Under the pieces are notes generated by a model. That model saw nothing but the letters and a program-made list of their open reading frames with translations, was not told the DNA's origin and searched no databases. From Streptomyces sp. G-G2 (GTDB lineage Bacteria > Actinomycetota > Actinomycetes > Streptomycetales > Streptomycetaceae), in assembly GCF_030063135.1 (NCBI RefSeq), contig NZ_JASISO010000018.1:1-64000 (forward strand): DNA of 64,000 bases, given 5' to 3'. Position 1 is the stretch's first letter. The number at the start of each line of letters is the position of its first letter. This document shows, one piece after another, positions 35,291 to 43,719 of this stretch. A program made the position numbers and the translations under genes.

Positions 35291-36432
35291 ACGAGTCGCT
35301 GCTCCGGGAGCTGGTGCCCGCGGTGATCGGTGTTCTCGTCCGTCGCGGAGCCGATTTCGCGGCGGCCGAGGACGCGGTGCAGGACGCCCTGGTCGAGGCC
35401 GTGCGCGGGTGGCCGGACGACTCGCCGCGGGACCCCAAGGGCTGGCTGGTCACGGTGGCCTGGCGCAAGTTCCTCGACGCGGTCCGCGCCGATACCTCCC
35501 GGCGGCGGCGAGAGGAGCGGGTCGAGGCCGAGCCGGTGCCCGGCCCGGGCGACGCGGTGGACGACACGCTTCAGCTGTACTTTCTGTGCGCGCACCCGTC
35601 CCTGACTCCGGCCTCGGCCGTCGCGCTCACCCTGCGCGCGGTCGGCGGTCTGACCACACGGCAGATCGCGCAGGCCTACCTCGTGCCGGAGGCGACCATG
35701 GCCCAGCGCATCAGCAGGGCCAAGCGGATCGTCTCCGGTGTCCGGTTCGACCAGCCCGGCGACGTCGCCAGGGTGCTGCGCGTGCTCTACCTGGTCTTCA
35801 ACGAGGGCTACTCCGGCAATGTCGACCTCGCCGCCGAGGCGATCCGACTCACTCGCCAAGTGGCGGCCAGGACCAGCCATGAGGAGGTCGCGGGCCTGCT
35901 GGCGCTCATGCTGCTCCACCACGCACGGCGCCCGGCACGGACCGGCCCCGACGGAAGGCTCGTGCCGCTGGCTGAGCAGGACCGCGGCCTGTGGAACACC
36001 CAACTGATCACCGAGGGCGTCGAGATGCTCCAGAGCGCCCTCGCCCGCGACCTCCTGGGCGAATTCCAGGCCCAGGCGGCCATCGCCGCGCTCCATGCCG
36101 ACGCCCGGACGGCCGAGGAGACCGATTGGGTGCAGATCGTGGAGTGGTACGACGAACTGGTGCGACTCACCGACAGCCCGGTGGTCCGCCTCAACCGGGC
36201 TGTCGCGGTGGGCGAGGCCGACGGCCCGCGGGCCGGCCTGGCCGCCCTGGCAGGGCTCGACCCCTCCTTGCCCCGGCACGCCGCCGTCGCCGCATACCTG
36301 CACGAGCGTGATGGTGATCCAGTGACCGCAGCGCGGCTCTACGCCCAAGCCGCCCGATCAGCACCCAACATCCCCGAACGCGACCACCTCACGCGACAGG
36401 CCGCCCGGCTCAACGCGCAGCTGCGCGGTTGA
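35287..36432 (+). CDS. ECF42-type RNA polymerase sigma factor
   Basis: 381 residues. Region 2 (AAAEDAVQDALVEAVRGWPD, PKGWLVTVAWRKFLDAVRAD) and region 4 (LTTRQIAQAYLVPEATMAQRISRAKRIV) are followed by a long helical C-terminal extension (VLYLVFNEGYSGNVDLAAEA through DHLTRQAARLNAQLRG). That extension is the hallmark of ECF42 sigma factors. This group lacks a membrane anti-sigma factor and depends on its C-terminal TPR-like domain. The DGPF gene just upstream is the expected companion. Regulon and signal are unknown. Confidence 0.9.
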   Translation: MNESLLRELVPAVIGVLVRRGADFAAAEDAVQDALVEAVRGWPDDSPRDPKGWLVTVAWRKFLDAVRADTSRRRREERVEAEPVPGPGDAVDDTLQLYFLCAHPSLTPASAVALTLRAVGGLTTRQIAQAYLVPEATMAQRISRAKRIVSGVRFDQPGDVARVLRVLYLVFNEGYSGNVDLAAEAIRLTRQVAARTSHEEVAGLLALMLLHHARRPARTGPDGRLVPLAEQDRGLWNTQLITEGVEMLQSALARDLLGEFQAQAAIAALHADARTAEETDWVQIVEWYDELVRLTDSPVVRLNRAVAVGEADGPRAGLAALAGLDPSLPRHAAVAAYLHERDGDPVTAARLYAQAARSAPNIPERDHLTRQAARLNAQLRG

Positions 36433-36665
36433 GCGCCGAACCCGCCAGTGGTGCCGTCGTGGTACGTCGTGCTGGCGATGACCTGGGTCGGGATCATGTC
36501 GGCGTCACCACTCGGCGAGGCACGGGTTGAGCACGGCGGCGGCACGGACCCTGCGGGCGGCGTCCGCCGGGAACGCGCGCAAGGCGTCGGTCCGCGCAAA
36601 CCCCGAGGAGGTCGAGGCCGCAGCCCATGAATCTCGTCAACCGGTGCACCGTAAGGTACCGCCCC

Positions 36666-36872
36666 ATGAAATCGTTGATCGCCGCCATTCGCGAACAGGA
36701 TGAAACGGCCCATTTCCTGCGAGACCGCGCCGCCGTTGCTCTTGGCCTCGACCTTCCCAACGAGGCGGACGTCCTGGCCCGCCTGCGGGAGGTGGCCGTC
36801 GGGATCGGAAAGGACTTCGTCCTCATCTTCACTCCGGAGGGAAATCCCTACGAACTTCTGATAGAGAACTGA
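36666..36872 (+). CDS. Small conserved hypothetical protein
   Basis: 68 residues from ATG 36666 (MKSLIAAIREQDETAHFLRD ... DFVLIFTPEGNPYELLIEN). A longer start at 36627 is possible, with GAGGAGG placed about 16 bases away. The pattern is alpha/beta with a conserved-looking GKDFVLIFTPEG end. No family was recognised. A terminator hairpin follows directly. Confidence 0.5.
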   Translation: MKSLIAAIREQDETAHFLRDRAAVALGLDLPNEADVLARLREVAVGIGKDFVLIFTPEGNPYELLIEN

Positions 36873-36878
36873 GGCGAA

Positions 36879-36899
36879 CCGTGCCGGCAGGCGGCACGG
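36879..36899 (+). terminator. Terminator hairpin
   Basis: CCGTGCCG (36879-36886) and CGGCACGG (36892-36899) make a perfect 8-bp stem with a 5-nt loop, 6 bp past the stop of the small gene at 36666. Confidence 0.6.
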
Positions 36900-37108
36900 G
36901 CCGTCATGGAGAGACGGGGATCAGTCGACGGTGAGACCGTGCCGAGGTGGCTGGGCGCTCGGCTGGAGTGTTCGGGAACCCGGCGTGACCGCATACGCGG
37001 GACCCGTCGGCGACTTCGTTCGGCCGGACCCGGTTGCCGCGTGCATCGACCTCGCCCCGACACGTGAGCCTTCCGCGTCGAATGCGCCGCCCCTGGCGAG
37101 CCGCCCTG

Positions 37109-37820
37109 TCAGCCCGCGGCGGCGTCCAGTCGCGCCGCGAGACGGGCCTTGCCGGATCGGCTGAGCCAGGTACGGAAGTCCATGACACCGGGGTGGGCCT
37201 GGCGCAGCGGGGCGGGGTCGCTGGCGTAGAAGGTGGAGTTCGCCCAGGTGTAGACCTTCGCAACCTCAGGATGGTGCTCCCACAGGATGTCGAGCGGGAT
37301 CTGGGTGTGCGGGACGGGACGTCCGGCGGCCGCGCTGAGGGCTTCGGTGATCTGCGGGGCGGTGAGCCGGTCGCCGGCGATCGCGATCGCCCTGCCCAGG
37401 TAGGCGTCCGGATTGCCGAAGGCCAAGGCGGCGAATGCGCCGATGTCGTCGATGGCGATCAGCGGCATGACCAGGTCGTCGTGCCAGGGGACGTTCAGTG
37501 AGCCGTTCTGGAAGAACCGCGCGGGGCTGGTGAAGTCCTCCATGAACACCGCCGGACGCAGAATCGTCGCGGGTATGCCCAGCGCGCGGATGTGCTCCTC
37601 GATCTGCCACTTGTTGCCCCCACCCCTGCTTCCGGTAGAAGCGGTTCTGGCTCTCCGCGCCGCCGACGGACGAGAACACCAGGTGCCGGGTGCCTGCGGC
37701 CTTCGCGGCATCCGCGACGTTCATGCCCTGGTCGAGTTCGTTTTCGTTCGCGGACTGCACGCTGTAGAGCCCGTTCGCGCCGCGCGCCGCCGCCTCGATG
37801 GAGGCGCCGCGGTCTTCGCA
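37109..37820 (-). pseudogene. NmrA-like NAD(P)-binding protein, frameshifted and 5'-truncated
   Basis: The 3' part encodes KWQIEEHIRALGIPATILRP, VFMEDFTSPARFF and GRAIAIAGDRLTAPQITEAL, typical of NmrA/SDR-a5 proteins. The preceding part is in another frame (EAAARGANGLYSVQSANENE, LVFSSVGGAESQNRFYRK), so a frameshift lies near 37620 in a run of C. The Rossmann GxxGxxG start is missing: the sequence breaks off at about 37815, where a plus-strand TetR fragment begins. It is non-functional. Confidence 0.8.
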
Positions 37821-38324
37821 CGTGAGGTGCTCCGGGCGATGGACGCGCTGCGGCAGGCGCTCCAGCGGGACCCGCAAACCTGCCTGCTGCACAACTTCGC
37901 CCGCGTGTACTTCCTGGCGGTCGTGGACCGTCCACTGCTGCGCGGGCTACTCCTGGGCGACCCCCACCTGCTCGGCAAGTTGACCGGCTCGCCCGACCCG
38001 GCCCGCGACGACCGGCACGCCGCGGTGGCGCGCGGCTACCTCGCGCTGCTCGCCGAACACGGCCTGCTCCGCGACGACCTGAAGGTGGACGAGATCGGCT
38101 ACGCCTATCAAGCGACCTTCGAAGGCTTCCTGCGCGCCGAGGGCTCGGCCCCGGCGGGTGGTCCGGAGCAGCGGGCCGAGTTGCTCGCGCGAACCGTCCG
38201 GAACGCATTCGAGAACGAGGCGCCCTCCGACCTCCCCTTCCAGGAGCTCAGCGCCGCTACCATCGCGCTGCTCGGCGCCCTGGTCGATGCTGACCGCGCC
38301 GCTTTCGGTCTGCCCGAGATCTGA
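37812..38324 (+). pseudogene. TetR family regulator lacking its DNA-binding half
   Basis: The frame from VFAREVLRAMDALRQALQRD on encodes the C-terminal ligand-binding/dimerisation part of a TetR protein (VYFLAVVDRPLLRGLLLGDP, ARTVRNAFENEAPSDLPF, IALLGALVDADRAAFGLPEI). No helix-turn-helix precedes it. Instead it is joined head-to-head to the truncated NmrA gene. The usual divergent TetR/NmrA intergenic region and both 5' ends appear to have been deleted together. Confidence 0.75.
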
Positions 38325-38389
38325 GCGCGGCCGACTGATGCGGCCCAGTACGAGGCGAGCGCGGAGTGGAGTGCGCGCGCCGTGACGCG

Positions 38390-38560
38390 CCGGGCAACTG
38401 GCCGAGTTCGCCGTCCACGCCACCGCCCGCGGTCACGCTCTCGTCGACCGCGAGCTCCACCTCGCCACGTCCTGGACCGACGCCCCCCGAACGCTCCCGC
38501 GCGGCTCGCGTCCCCCAACAGTGCCCATGCGCGACCAAGAACGAACGGGCCCGCACCATG
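38390..38560 (+). pseudogene. IS701-like transposase scrap
   Basis: In one plus-strand frame GQLAEFAVHATARGHALVDR and ELHLATSWTDAPR resemble the conserved segment of IS701-family DDE transposases, where a hydrolysed-strand Asp/Glu region reads VDRELYLPxxW. The frame is broken on both sides, and no terminal repeats were recognised. Confidence 0.5.
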
Positions 38561-38668
38561 GTCCTGCGGCCCTTTGGTCGAGCGGTCTACTCCTATGGCA
38601 CATCCCACCCCCATCACGTAAGGTCCCTGGAGCGCTATCACCTATTACCATTCAGGGGGCGGTCGGCG

Positions 38669-39487
38669 ATGCCGGACACCAGGATCAGTGAGCTCGTGCG
38701 GATATGGATCGACGGCTGGGTCGTCTCGCGCGGCAGCTCGGACCCGATCGACGAGCCGTGGGGATGGACGATCGACGTCGGGCAGCCCAAGCACGTCGCC
38801 CGGCACGTCCTGCCGGAGCCCTCCGAAGGTGATGTGCGCAAGATCGTCGCCGCGACGAGCGCGCCGGGGACGTGGCTGAAGCTGTTCGCCGAGGAGCAGG
38901 CGGTCCTGCCGTGGGTCGGGCCGGGCTGGCGGTGCGACAGTCCCGGCTTTCTGATGTCCTGCCACCTAGTGCCGCGTCAGGCAGCGTTCGCTCCGTCGCG
39001 ACACCCCGCACGCACTCTCGCCGCACCGGCCGAAAGCCCACGTACGTCCAGTACAAGGGCTTCCGGCCGGCACACCGAGAGCACGCACCGGACGCCGCTT
39101 CTCGACGGACAAACGTTGCCTGACGCGGCACTAGTACCCGTGCGCCCTGAGGTGCCGGCCGGTTACACGCTCACCAGTTGGACCCGGGGTGGCGTCAGTC
39201 GAGTGCTGGTCCGCACGCGCGCCGGGCACTTCGCCGCCCGTGGACAAGTCGCCCAGGTAGGCGCCCATGCCATGGTCGACCAGGTCGAGACCGCCGTCGA
39301 GCACCGGCGCAAAGGCCTCGGGGGCCTGGTGATGCGCACGCTACAGAGCACCGCGTACGAGGCCGGTGCAAGGACTGGCCTCCTGGTGGGCACGCCCGAG
39401 GGTCGGGCGCTCTACTCCTCGCTGGGCTGGACCATGCGCTCCCCGATGACGAGCCTCTGGTACGAGCCGTCGGAAGCCGCCCAGTGA
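38669..39487 (+). CDS. GNAT-like acetyltransferase with an in-frame 55-codon MITE insertion
   Basis: From ATG 38669 (GGGGGCGG upstream) the frame is open for 272 residues. Residues 1-99 (MPDTRISELVRIWIDGWVVS ... SPGFLMSCH) and the C-terminal half (HAMVDQVETAVEHRRKGLGG, MRTLQSTAYEAGARTGLLVG) belong to one GNAT protein with an RRKGLGG acetyl-CoA loop. Between them 55 residues are translated from the foldback element at 38966-39134. The insertion is a multiple of three and contains no stop in this frame. The protein may be made, but the insert lies before the core fold's main sheet and its activity is doubtful. Confidence 0.75.
   Translation: MPDTRISELVRIWIDGWVVSRGSSDPIDEPWGWTIDVGQPKHVARHVLPEPSEGDVRKIVAATSAPGTWLKLFAEEQAVLPWVGPGWRCDSPGFLMSCHLVPRQAAFAPSRHPARTLAAPAESPRTSSTRASGRHTESTHRTPLLDGQTLPDAALVPVRPEVPAGYTLTSWTRGGVSRVLVRTRAGHFAARGQVAQVGAHAMVDQVETAVEHRRKGLGGLVMRTLQSTAYEAGARTGLLVGTPEGRALYSSLGWTMRSPMTSLWYEPSEAAQ
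38966..39134. mobile_element. 169-bp foldback MITE with CTAG ends
   Basis: Terminal repeats CTAGTGCCGCGTCAGGCAGC (left) and its inverted counterpart ending GCCTGACGCGGCACTAG (right) match at 22 of 23 positions. Inner segments CCGGCCGAAAGCCC and GGGCTTCCGGCCGG are also complementary, so most of the element folds back on itself. It is flanked by TA (or CTAG) on both sides, as expected for IS630/Tc1-type target duplication. Net insertion is 165 bp. A half copy is at 16889-16969. Confidence 0.85.
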
Positions 39488-39634
39488 GCCGCATGGGACA
39501 CCACTGGCCCCCTTCGCCGGACTCCACCGACCCGGCGCCATCCTGTGGCTCCGCAGTCTCCAAACCCACCGCGTGGTCTGAACTGAGAACGGTCCCCGCT
39601 CAATACGCCTTGTGCCGTGCCGGGCGCCGCGGCC

Positions 39635-39662
39635 CCGTGCACCTTTCCGGTCACGGCCCTAG
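39635..39662. repeat. Right-arm copy of the 5001-5056 palindromic element
   Basis: GTGCACCTTTCCGGTCACGG followed by CCCTAG matches the right arm at 5031-5056 with one difference. Here, too, CTAG supplies the TAG stop of the minus-strand gene (39659-39661). The left arm is absent. Confidence 0.8.
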
Positions 39663-40237
39663 CGCGCCACGCGGTAGTGGAGGTAGACGACTCCCGAGCT
39701 GAAGGTGCGGGTCTCGACGAGTTCGAGATCCACCCGGCGCTCGTGCTGGGGAAAGAACGGAATGCCACCGCCAACCAGCACCGGGTAGACCCTGGCCCGG
39801 TACTCGTCGATCAGGTCCAACGAGGCCGCCTCGGCGGCGAGAGTCGCGCCGCCGATCGCGATGTCGCCTTCCCCCCGCTCGCCTTCCCCCGGCTCGGCTC
39901 GCAACCGCTCGATCTCCTCCTTCAGGCCGCCGGAGGCCAGGCGGGCATTGCCCTGCACCGTCGGCAGGGTGGTGGAGAACACCACCTTGGGGAGCGGCTT
40001 CCAGATCGCGGCCCACTCGAGCATCGAGTCGTCGAGCGATGGATCCTGGTCGGCGGTCTCCCAGTACAGCATCGCCTCGTACAGTCGTCGTCCCAGCAGG
40101 TGGACGCCGACCTCGCGCATCCCTTCGGTGACGAAGCGAAAGACCTCCTCGTCGGGCGCGGTCCAGTTGAAGCCGCCGTCCGGCCCGACGATGTAGCCGT
40201 CAAGTGAGACGCCCATCGAATAGGTCACGCTGCGCAT
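39659..40237 (-). CDS. Dihydrofolate reductase-like protein (RibD C-terminal family)
   Basis: 192 residues starting MRSVTYSMGVSLDGYIVGPD, the hallmark opening of the RibD_C/YyaP-like family. LLGRRLYEAMLYWETAD, LPKVVFSTTLPT, DIAIGGATLAAEAA and YPVLVGGGIPFFP follow. These proteins resemble DHFR and probably bind NADPH, but most have unknown substrates. AAGAGG lies before the ATG. Its stop codon is contributed by the dispersed repeat at 39635-39662, so the last residues may differ from the ancestral C-terminus. Confidence 0.85.
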   Translation of the reverse strand: MRSVTYSMGVSLDGYIVGPDGGFNWTAPDEEVFRFVTEGMREVGVHLLGRRLYEAMLYWETADQDPSLDDSMLEWAAIWKPLPKVVFSTTLPTVQGNARLASGGLKEEIERLRAEPGEGERGEGDIAIGGATLAAEAASLDLIDEYRARVYPVLVGGGIPFFPQHERRVDLELVETRTFSSGVVYLHYRVAR

Positions 40238-40671
40238 CAGAAGTCCTCTTCCGTAACGGGTTCGACAGTACGGCCGCCGGAGGCCGCAGGACTCGTCGCA
40301 ACTCGCGGGACCCCCGGGGCCGATCACCTCACGAGACCATTTCGTGGGGAAGACCGCACTGGGGACTCGCGGTTGGTGGCGAGAAGCGTGACCATTCGGT
40401 GCCAACAAGCGTGTCCCATCGACCGGAAGGAAATGCGCGGCGCCCCCTCGTCGTGCCTGTCCGTCGCAGGTGACCTGGTCCCGGTCTCAGATGATCTGGC
40501 CCGATTCACTCCGCTTCTCAGATGATGTGGTCCGTCGGGACAGGCGTGCGGCGACCCGCATCCACCGCCTGCAGGCCGAACTGCGGACTGAGGTTCCCCT
40601 GCTCTGCCGCTGCCATTGCGGCCTCCAATCCTCTCCTCCGTCCGGCCGGGCCCCCATGCCGTGAGAGGGGA
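40238..40671. other. 430-bp gap with a short direct repeat
   Basis: No supported gene. TCTCAGATGAT(C/G)TGG occurs at about 40486 and 40516, spaced 30 bp apart and possibly marking the footprint of a lost mobile element. Confidence 0.35.
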
Positions 40672-40704
40672 CCGGCCCGGCCTAAACGGTGCCGGCCGGG
40701 CCGG
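40672..40704 (-). terminator. Hairpin spanning the stop of the decarboxylase-like gene
   Basis: CCGGCCCGGCC (40672-40682) and GGCCGGGCCGG (40694-40704) are perfect 11-bp arms. The TAG stop of the minus-strand gene (40682-40684) sits at the edge of the loop. Confidence 0.6.
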
Positions 40705-41681
40705 GGACGAAGACGTCCTCGGAGGTGAGCAGTCGCTTGGACAGGCCCTGCTCGTGGTGGTAGCGCAGGAAGGTGTCGACCGCCTTGCGGTTGGCGTCGA
40801 GGCCGTAGGGCCACCAGTCCTCGCCGAGCAGCGCGCGGTTCGCCGCGAACAGTTCGCTGAACCAGGGGGTGATCACTGCCATGTGCTGCTTGGCCGCACC
40901 AGCCCGGAACCGTTCCTGCACGATGTCCTTGGCCTGGTTGAACGCGCGGTACACGGACTGCGCCAGACCGGGCACTTGGGCAAGGTCACGGCGGATGGCG
41001 ACGATGTGCATCATCGGGAAGATGCCGGTGCGGCGGTAGTAGTCGCGCTCGACCGATTCGTAGTCCACGAACAGCCGTCGGATCTTCTTCGTCGAGCCGT
41101 CGATGAGGGGCTGCGGGACGTCAACCGACAGCAGGGCATCGATCTCACCCGCCTCGAGCATGGCGCTCAGGGTCTGGTCACCCTCGGTGCGGCGGATTTC
41201 GATGCCGTCCGGGACGGGTTGGGGAATCCAGTCGAAAGCGGGGATCGGGTGATTGGTGCCGCCGATCACCCAACGCATCCGATCAGGCGTGACGCCGTAC
41301 TCCTCGGCCAGGACGCCCTTCATCCAGACACCCGGGTCGTGGCCCCATAGCGCGAACTCTCCGACGGTCTTGCCCGCGAGGTCCTGCGGCTTCTCGATCC
41401 CGCTGTCGACGTTGACGAACAGCGCCGAGTGGCGAAAGCTGCGGTTCGGGAAGATCGGCAGGGCCAGGAAGGGTGAGTCGTCCTGGTCGAAGGTGCGCAG
41501 GAAGTAGGTCAGCCCGAACTCGGCGGTCCAGTTCGCCCTTGGCCATGCGGTGGAAGACGTCGGAGATCAGCGGCGAGGTCTCCAGGGTGGCGTCGACGCC
41601 GCCGATCGCGACCCGCCCGTAGAACAGCGCCTCGGTGTGCTCATACCGGTAGACGCCCACCTTGAGCTTCAGATCCGTCAT
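40682..41681 (-). pseudogene. Substrate-binding / 4,5-dihydroxyphthalate decarboxylase-like gene with frameshift
   Basis: The start frame (MTDLKLKVGVYRYEHTEALF, LISDVFHRMAKGELD) and the later frame (MKGVLAEEYGVTPDRMRWVI, LSAMLEAGEIDALLSVDVPQ, YYRRTGIFPMMHIVAIRRD) form one periplasmic-binding-protein-like protein of about 330 residues. This family is annotated as 4,5-dihydroxyphthalate decarboxylase. They are separated by a one-base loss near 41527, where GACCGCCGAG stands in place of an expected GACGCCGCCGAG-type sequence. No signal peptide is present. It is divergent from a TetR gene with matched operators, so it was probably a regulated catabolic function. Confidence 0.75.
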
Positions 41682-41713
41682 AGCTGTACTCCTCCTCCTC
41701 GCAGGCTGCTTCC

Positions 41714-41779
41714 GTGAACGGACATTCACCTTTACGGTGACGGCAGGCGTTCCCACGGTCAAGGTGAATGGACGTTCAT
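41714..41779. promoter_or_regulatory. Two matching TetR operators 50 bp apart
   Basis: GTGAACGGACATTCAC (41714-41729) and GTGAATGGACGTTCAT (41764-41779) share the palindromic pattern TGAAyGGACrTTCA and are exactly 50 bp apart. They lie in the shared promoter of the decarboxylase-like and TetR genes, so both genes are probably under control of the TetR product. Confidence 0.8.
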
Positions 41780-41800
41780 TTACGGAGAGGGGCGTGACCG

Positions 41801-42409
41801 GTGCCACGCATTACTGCCGAACGCCGGGCGGCGAACCGGGCGCAGATCGTGGCGGCGGCCCGTCGCTGCTTCTCGCGGGACGGCTTCCACCAGACCTCGA
41901 TGCCCGACATCGCCGCCGAAGCGGGCGTTTCGGTGGGAGCCCCCTACCGCTACTTCGCCGGCAAGGAGGAGATCATCCTCGAAATCGCCGGCGACGCCTT
42001 TCGCGTGATGTTCGATCCCGTCGAGCGCCTCATCAACGCGGGCGGCGATGTGGCGGTCGCCGATCTGGTGGCGGCGGCAGTCGACCCGGTGAGCCGTGGC
42101 CTCACCGCCGACGGGACGGGGCAGGCCGTCCCGGTCGACGAGCTTCTGCGTTGTGCCGTCCAGGCGTGGGGCGAGTTGCTTCGGCACCAAGGGCTACGAG
42201 AGCAGGCCGGAGCGGGCTTCGAGCGCGTGCGCAAACGCATCGCGGACGCGCTCCGCGACGGCCAGCGGGCGGGCAGTGTGCCGACCGAACTGGATCCCGA
42301 TCGCGGAGCGCGCGTGGTGATGGCGTTGCTGCACGGCTTCGTACTGCAATACACGGCGTTCGGACTGGACGACACGGCCGGCTTCACCCACGACCTCCGC
42401 GTCCTCTGA
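41801..42409 (+). CDS. TetR family transcriptional regulator
   Basis: 202 residues from GTG 41801 (GGAGAGG upstream). The helix-turn-helix is plain: RAQIVAAARRCFSRDGFHQT, SMPDIAAEAGVSVGAPYRYF and GKEEIILEIA. A helical ligand-binding domain follows (VMALLHGFVLQYTAFGLDD). Two operators lie immediately upstream. It probably represses itself and the now frameshifted divergent gene; the inducer may be an aromatic acid if the neighbour's family assignment is right (inference). Confidence 0.88.
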   Translation: MPRITAERRAANRAQIVAAARRCFSRDGFHQTSMPDIAAEAGVSVGAPYRYFAGKEEIILEIAGDAFRVMFDPVERLINAGGDVAVADLVAAAVDPVSRGLTADGTGQAVPVDELLRCAVQAWGELLRHQGLREQAGAGFERVRKRIADALRDGQRAGSVPTELDPDRGARVVMALLHGFVLQYTAFGLDDTAGFTHDLRVL

Positions 42410-42815
42410 ACCCACTCGGCGGGGCGGCCCCGCGGGCCGCACCGGAATACTTCGCCTGCCCCAGCCTGCTGCCCTGACCCACCAACGGCGGCCGGGCCTC
42501 GCCGGGCGGACACGAGCACTGCCTGCCCGGGGCGGCGAAACCAGCGACGTCATCCAGTCCCCTGGCCGCCGCCCCCGTGTGGTGACGCGGCGCCGCAGCG
42601 CCCCTGTTACCGCTCCTCAGGGGGGTCCCCGGCTGCCCGGCTGCCCGGCTGCCCGGGGAGCCATCGGCGCGGCCCGGTGATCTGCCGGTCGGCTTCCCGT
42701 CTGCCGTCCCGGCGAGCGGCCAATCACGAGCGGCCAATCGCGAGCGGTTCCTCCGGCCTCATTGCCCATGCTCCCCAGCCATTCTCACTCACCGTGTTTA
42801 TGGGCTGGGTTTTTG
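42410..42815. other. 400-bp gap without supported genes
   Basis: Contains short GC-rich repeats (GGCTGCCC units at about 42632-42660; CGAGCGGCCAATC repeated at about 42714 and 42728) but no credible gene. Confidence 0.4.
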
Positions 42816-42830
42816 GCTACATGATGTAGC
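42816..42830. promoter_or_regulatory. Palindrome before a small membrane gene
   Basis: GCTACATGATGTAGC is a perfect 7-bp-arm palindrome in an AT-rich patch, 36 bp upstream of the ATG at 42866. It resembles a GntR/Lsr2-free operator-type site; the cognate regulator is unknown. Confidence 0.55.
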
Positions 42831-42865
42831 TACAGGTAGTCCGTACCCGACCGGAAGGCAGGAAC

Positions 42866-43039
42866 ATGAACCTCGTTGCCGTGCTCATCCTCGTCGCGGT
42901 CCTCGTAGCCGTCGCTCTCTTGGCCGTCGCCCCCAGTGCTGCGGCGCGGCGCAATCCCCTTCCCGGCCGCCACCGCTCCACGGCGCCCCGGCTGACACGT
43001 ATCCCGCGCCAGCAGAGCACCCGGCACCACAGCCGCTGA
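42866..43039 (+). CDS. 57-aa single-span membrane peptide
   Basis: ATG 42866 is preceded by GGAAGGCAGGAAC. The product begins MNLVAVLILVAVLVAVALLA, one membrane helix, then a strongly basic tail (AAARRNPLPGRHRSTAPRLT ... RHHSR). It has positive charge but no known family; membrane-active or regulatory peptides look like this. The adjacent palindrome suggests it is a real regulated gene. Confidence 0.5.
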   Translation: MNLVAVLILVAVLVAVALLAVAPSAAARRNPLPGRHRSTAPRLTRIPRQQSTRHHSR

Positions 43040-43719
43040 CACCCGCCCGGAGGCGGGCTCAGCGCACACACCCTTCCGCCCCCGCTCACGTCGGTGGCCC
43101 GCCTACAACTGCCCTCCAGCGCTGGCGGCCCCGGCCGGTGGGATCGAGGGCGAGGGTAGCGAGGTAGAGCCGCTTGAACGACCAACGCGATCGAGAGCTT
43201 GAACGCGAGCACCCTGCGCCGCCTGGACCACGTCGCCGGACTGCCGGATCTCAAGGTCGAGCGCCTCCACGCCCCGTGGCGCCAGATCGCCAATGACCCT
43301 CCGGGCTCGCGCTGCGTGTCGACGAGCTCCTGGAAACGTGCGACGGGGTGCCGGGCACAAGGGTTCGGCGCGCCGGATCGCTCCGGCTCGGTACCTGGGC
43401 TTCCTGGCGATCTTGGCCGTGGCGGCGGCGGCTGCCTTCGGCGCCACCTTCCTGCCAGAGTCCGCTATCCGCAGCGGGGGCGACAACGTCGGCGTTCACG
43501 TCCCGGTCTTCGCCACCGCGGGGGTCGGCGGCATGAGCGTTTACGGAGGGAATCGAGGGCGGCACGGCGGTGCGCGAGCGATGCGCCGCCCACGGCTGGC
43601 CCCCGTGGCGGAGCGGGCGCACGTCCCCGCCCGCGTTCCGCCGGTGCACTCGCCCGGGAGGCGGCAGACGGACACGGCGCGGGCCGGATGGACGGGCCGG
43701 GTCTGGGCAGCAGCGGGAC
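43040..43719. other. 680-bp gap with possible decayed coding sequence
   Basis: No gene is firmly supported. A minus-strand stretch (VEALDLEIRQSGDVVQAAQ at about 43210-43270) and a plus-strand hydrophobic stretch (YLGFLAILAVAAAAAFGATF at about 43396-43455) look coding-like but sit in frames without good starts. Confidence 0.35.

Noticed and set aside
40486..40530. TCTCAGATGAT(C/G)TGG direct repeat as CRISPR-like or att site
   Set aside because: Only two copies with a 30-bp period and no cas genes or integrase.
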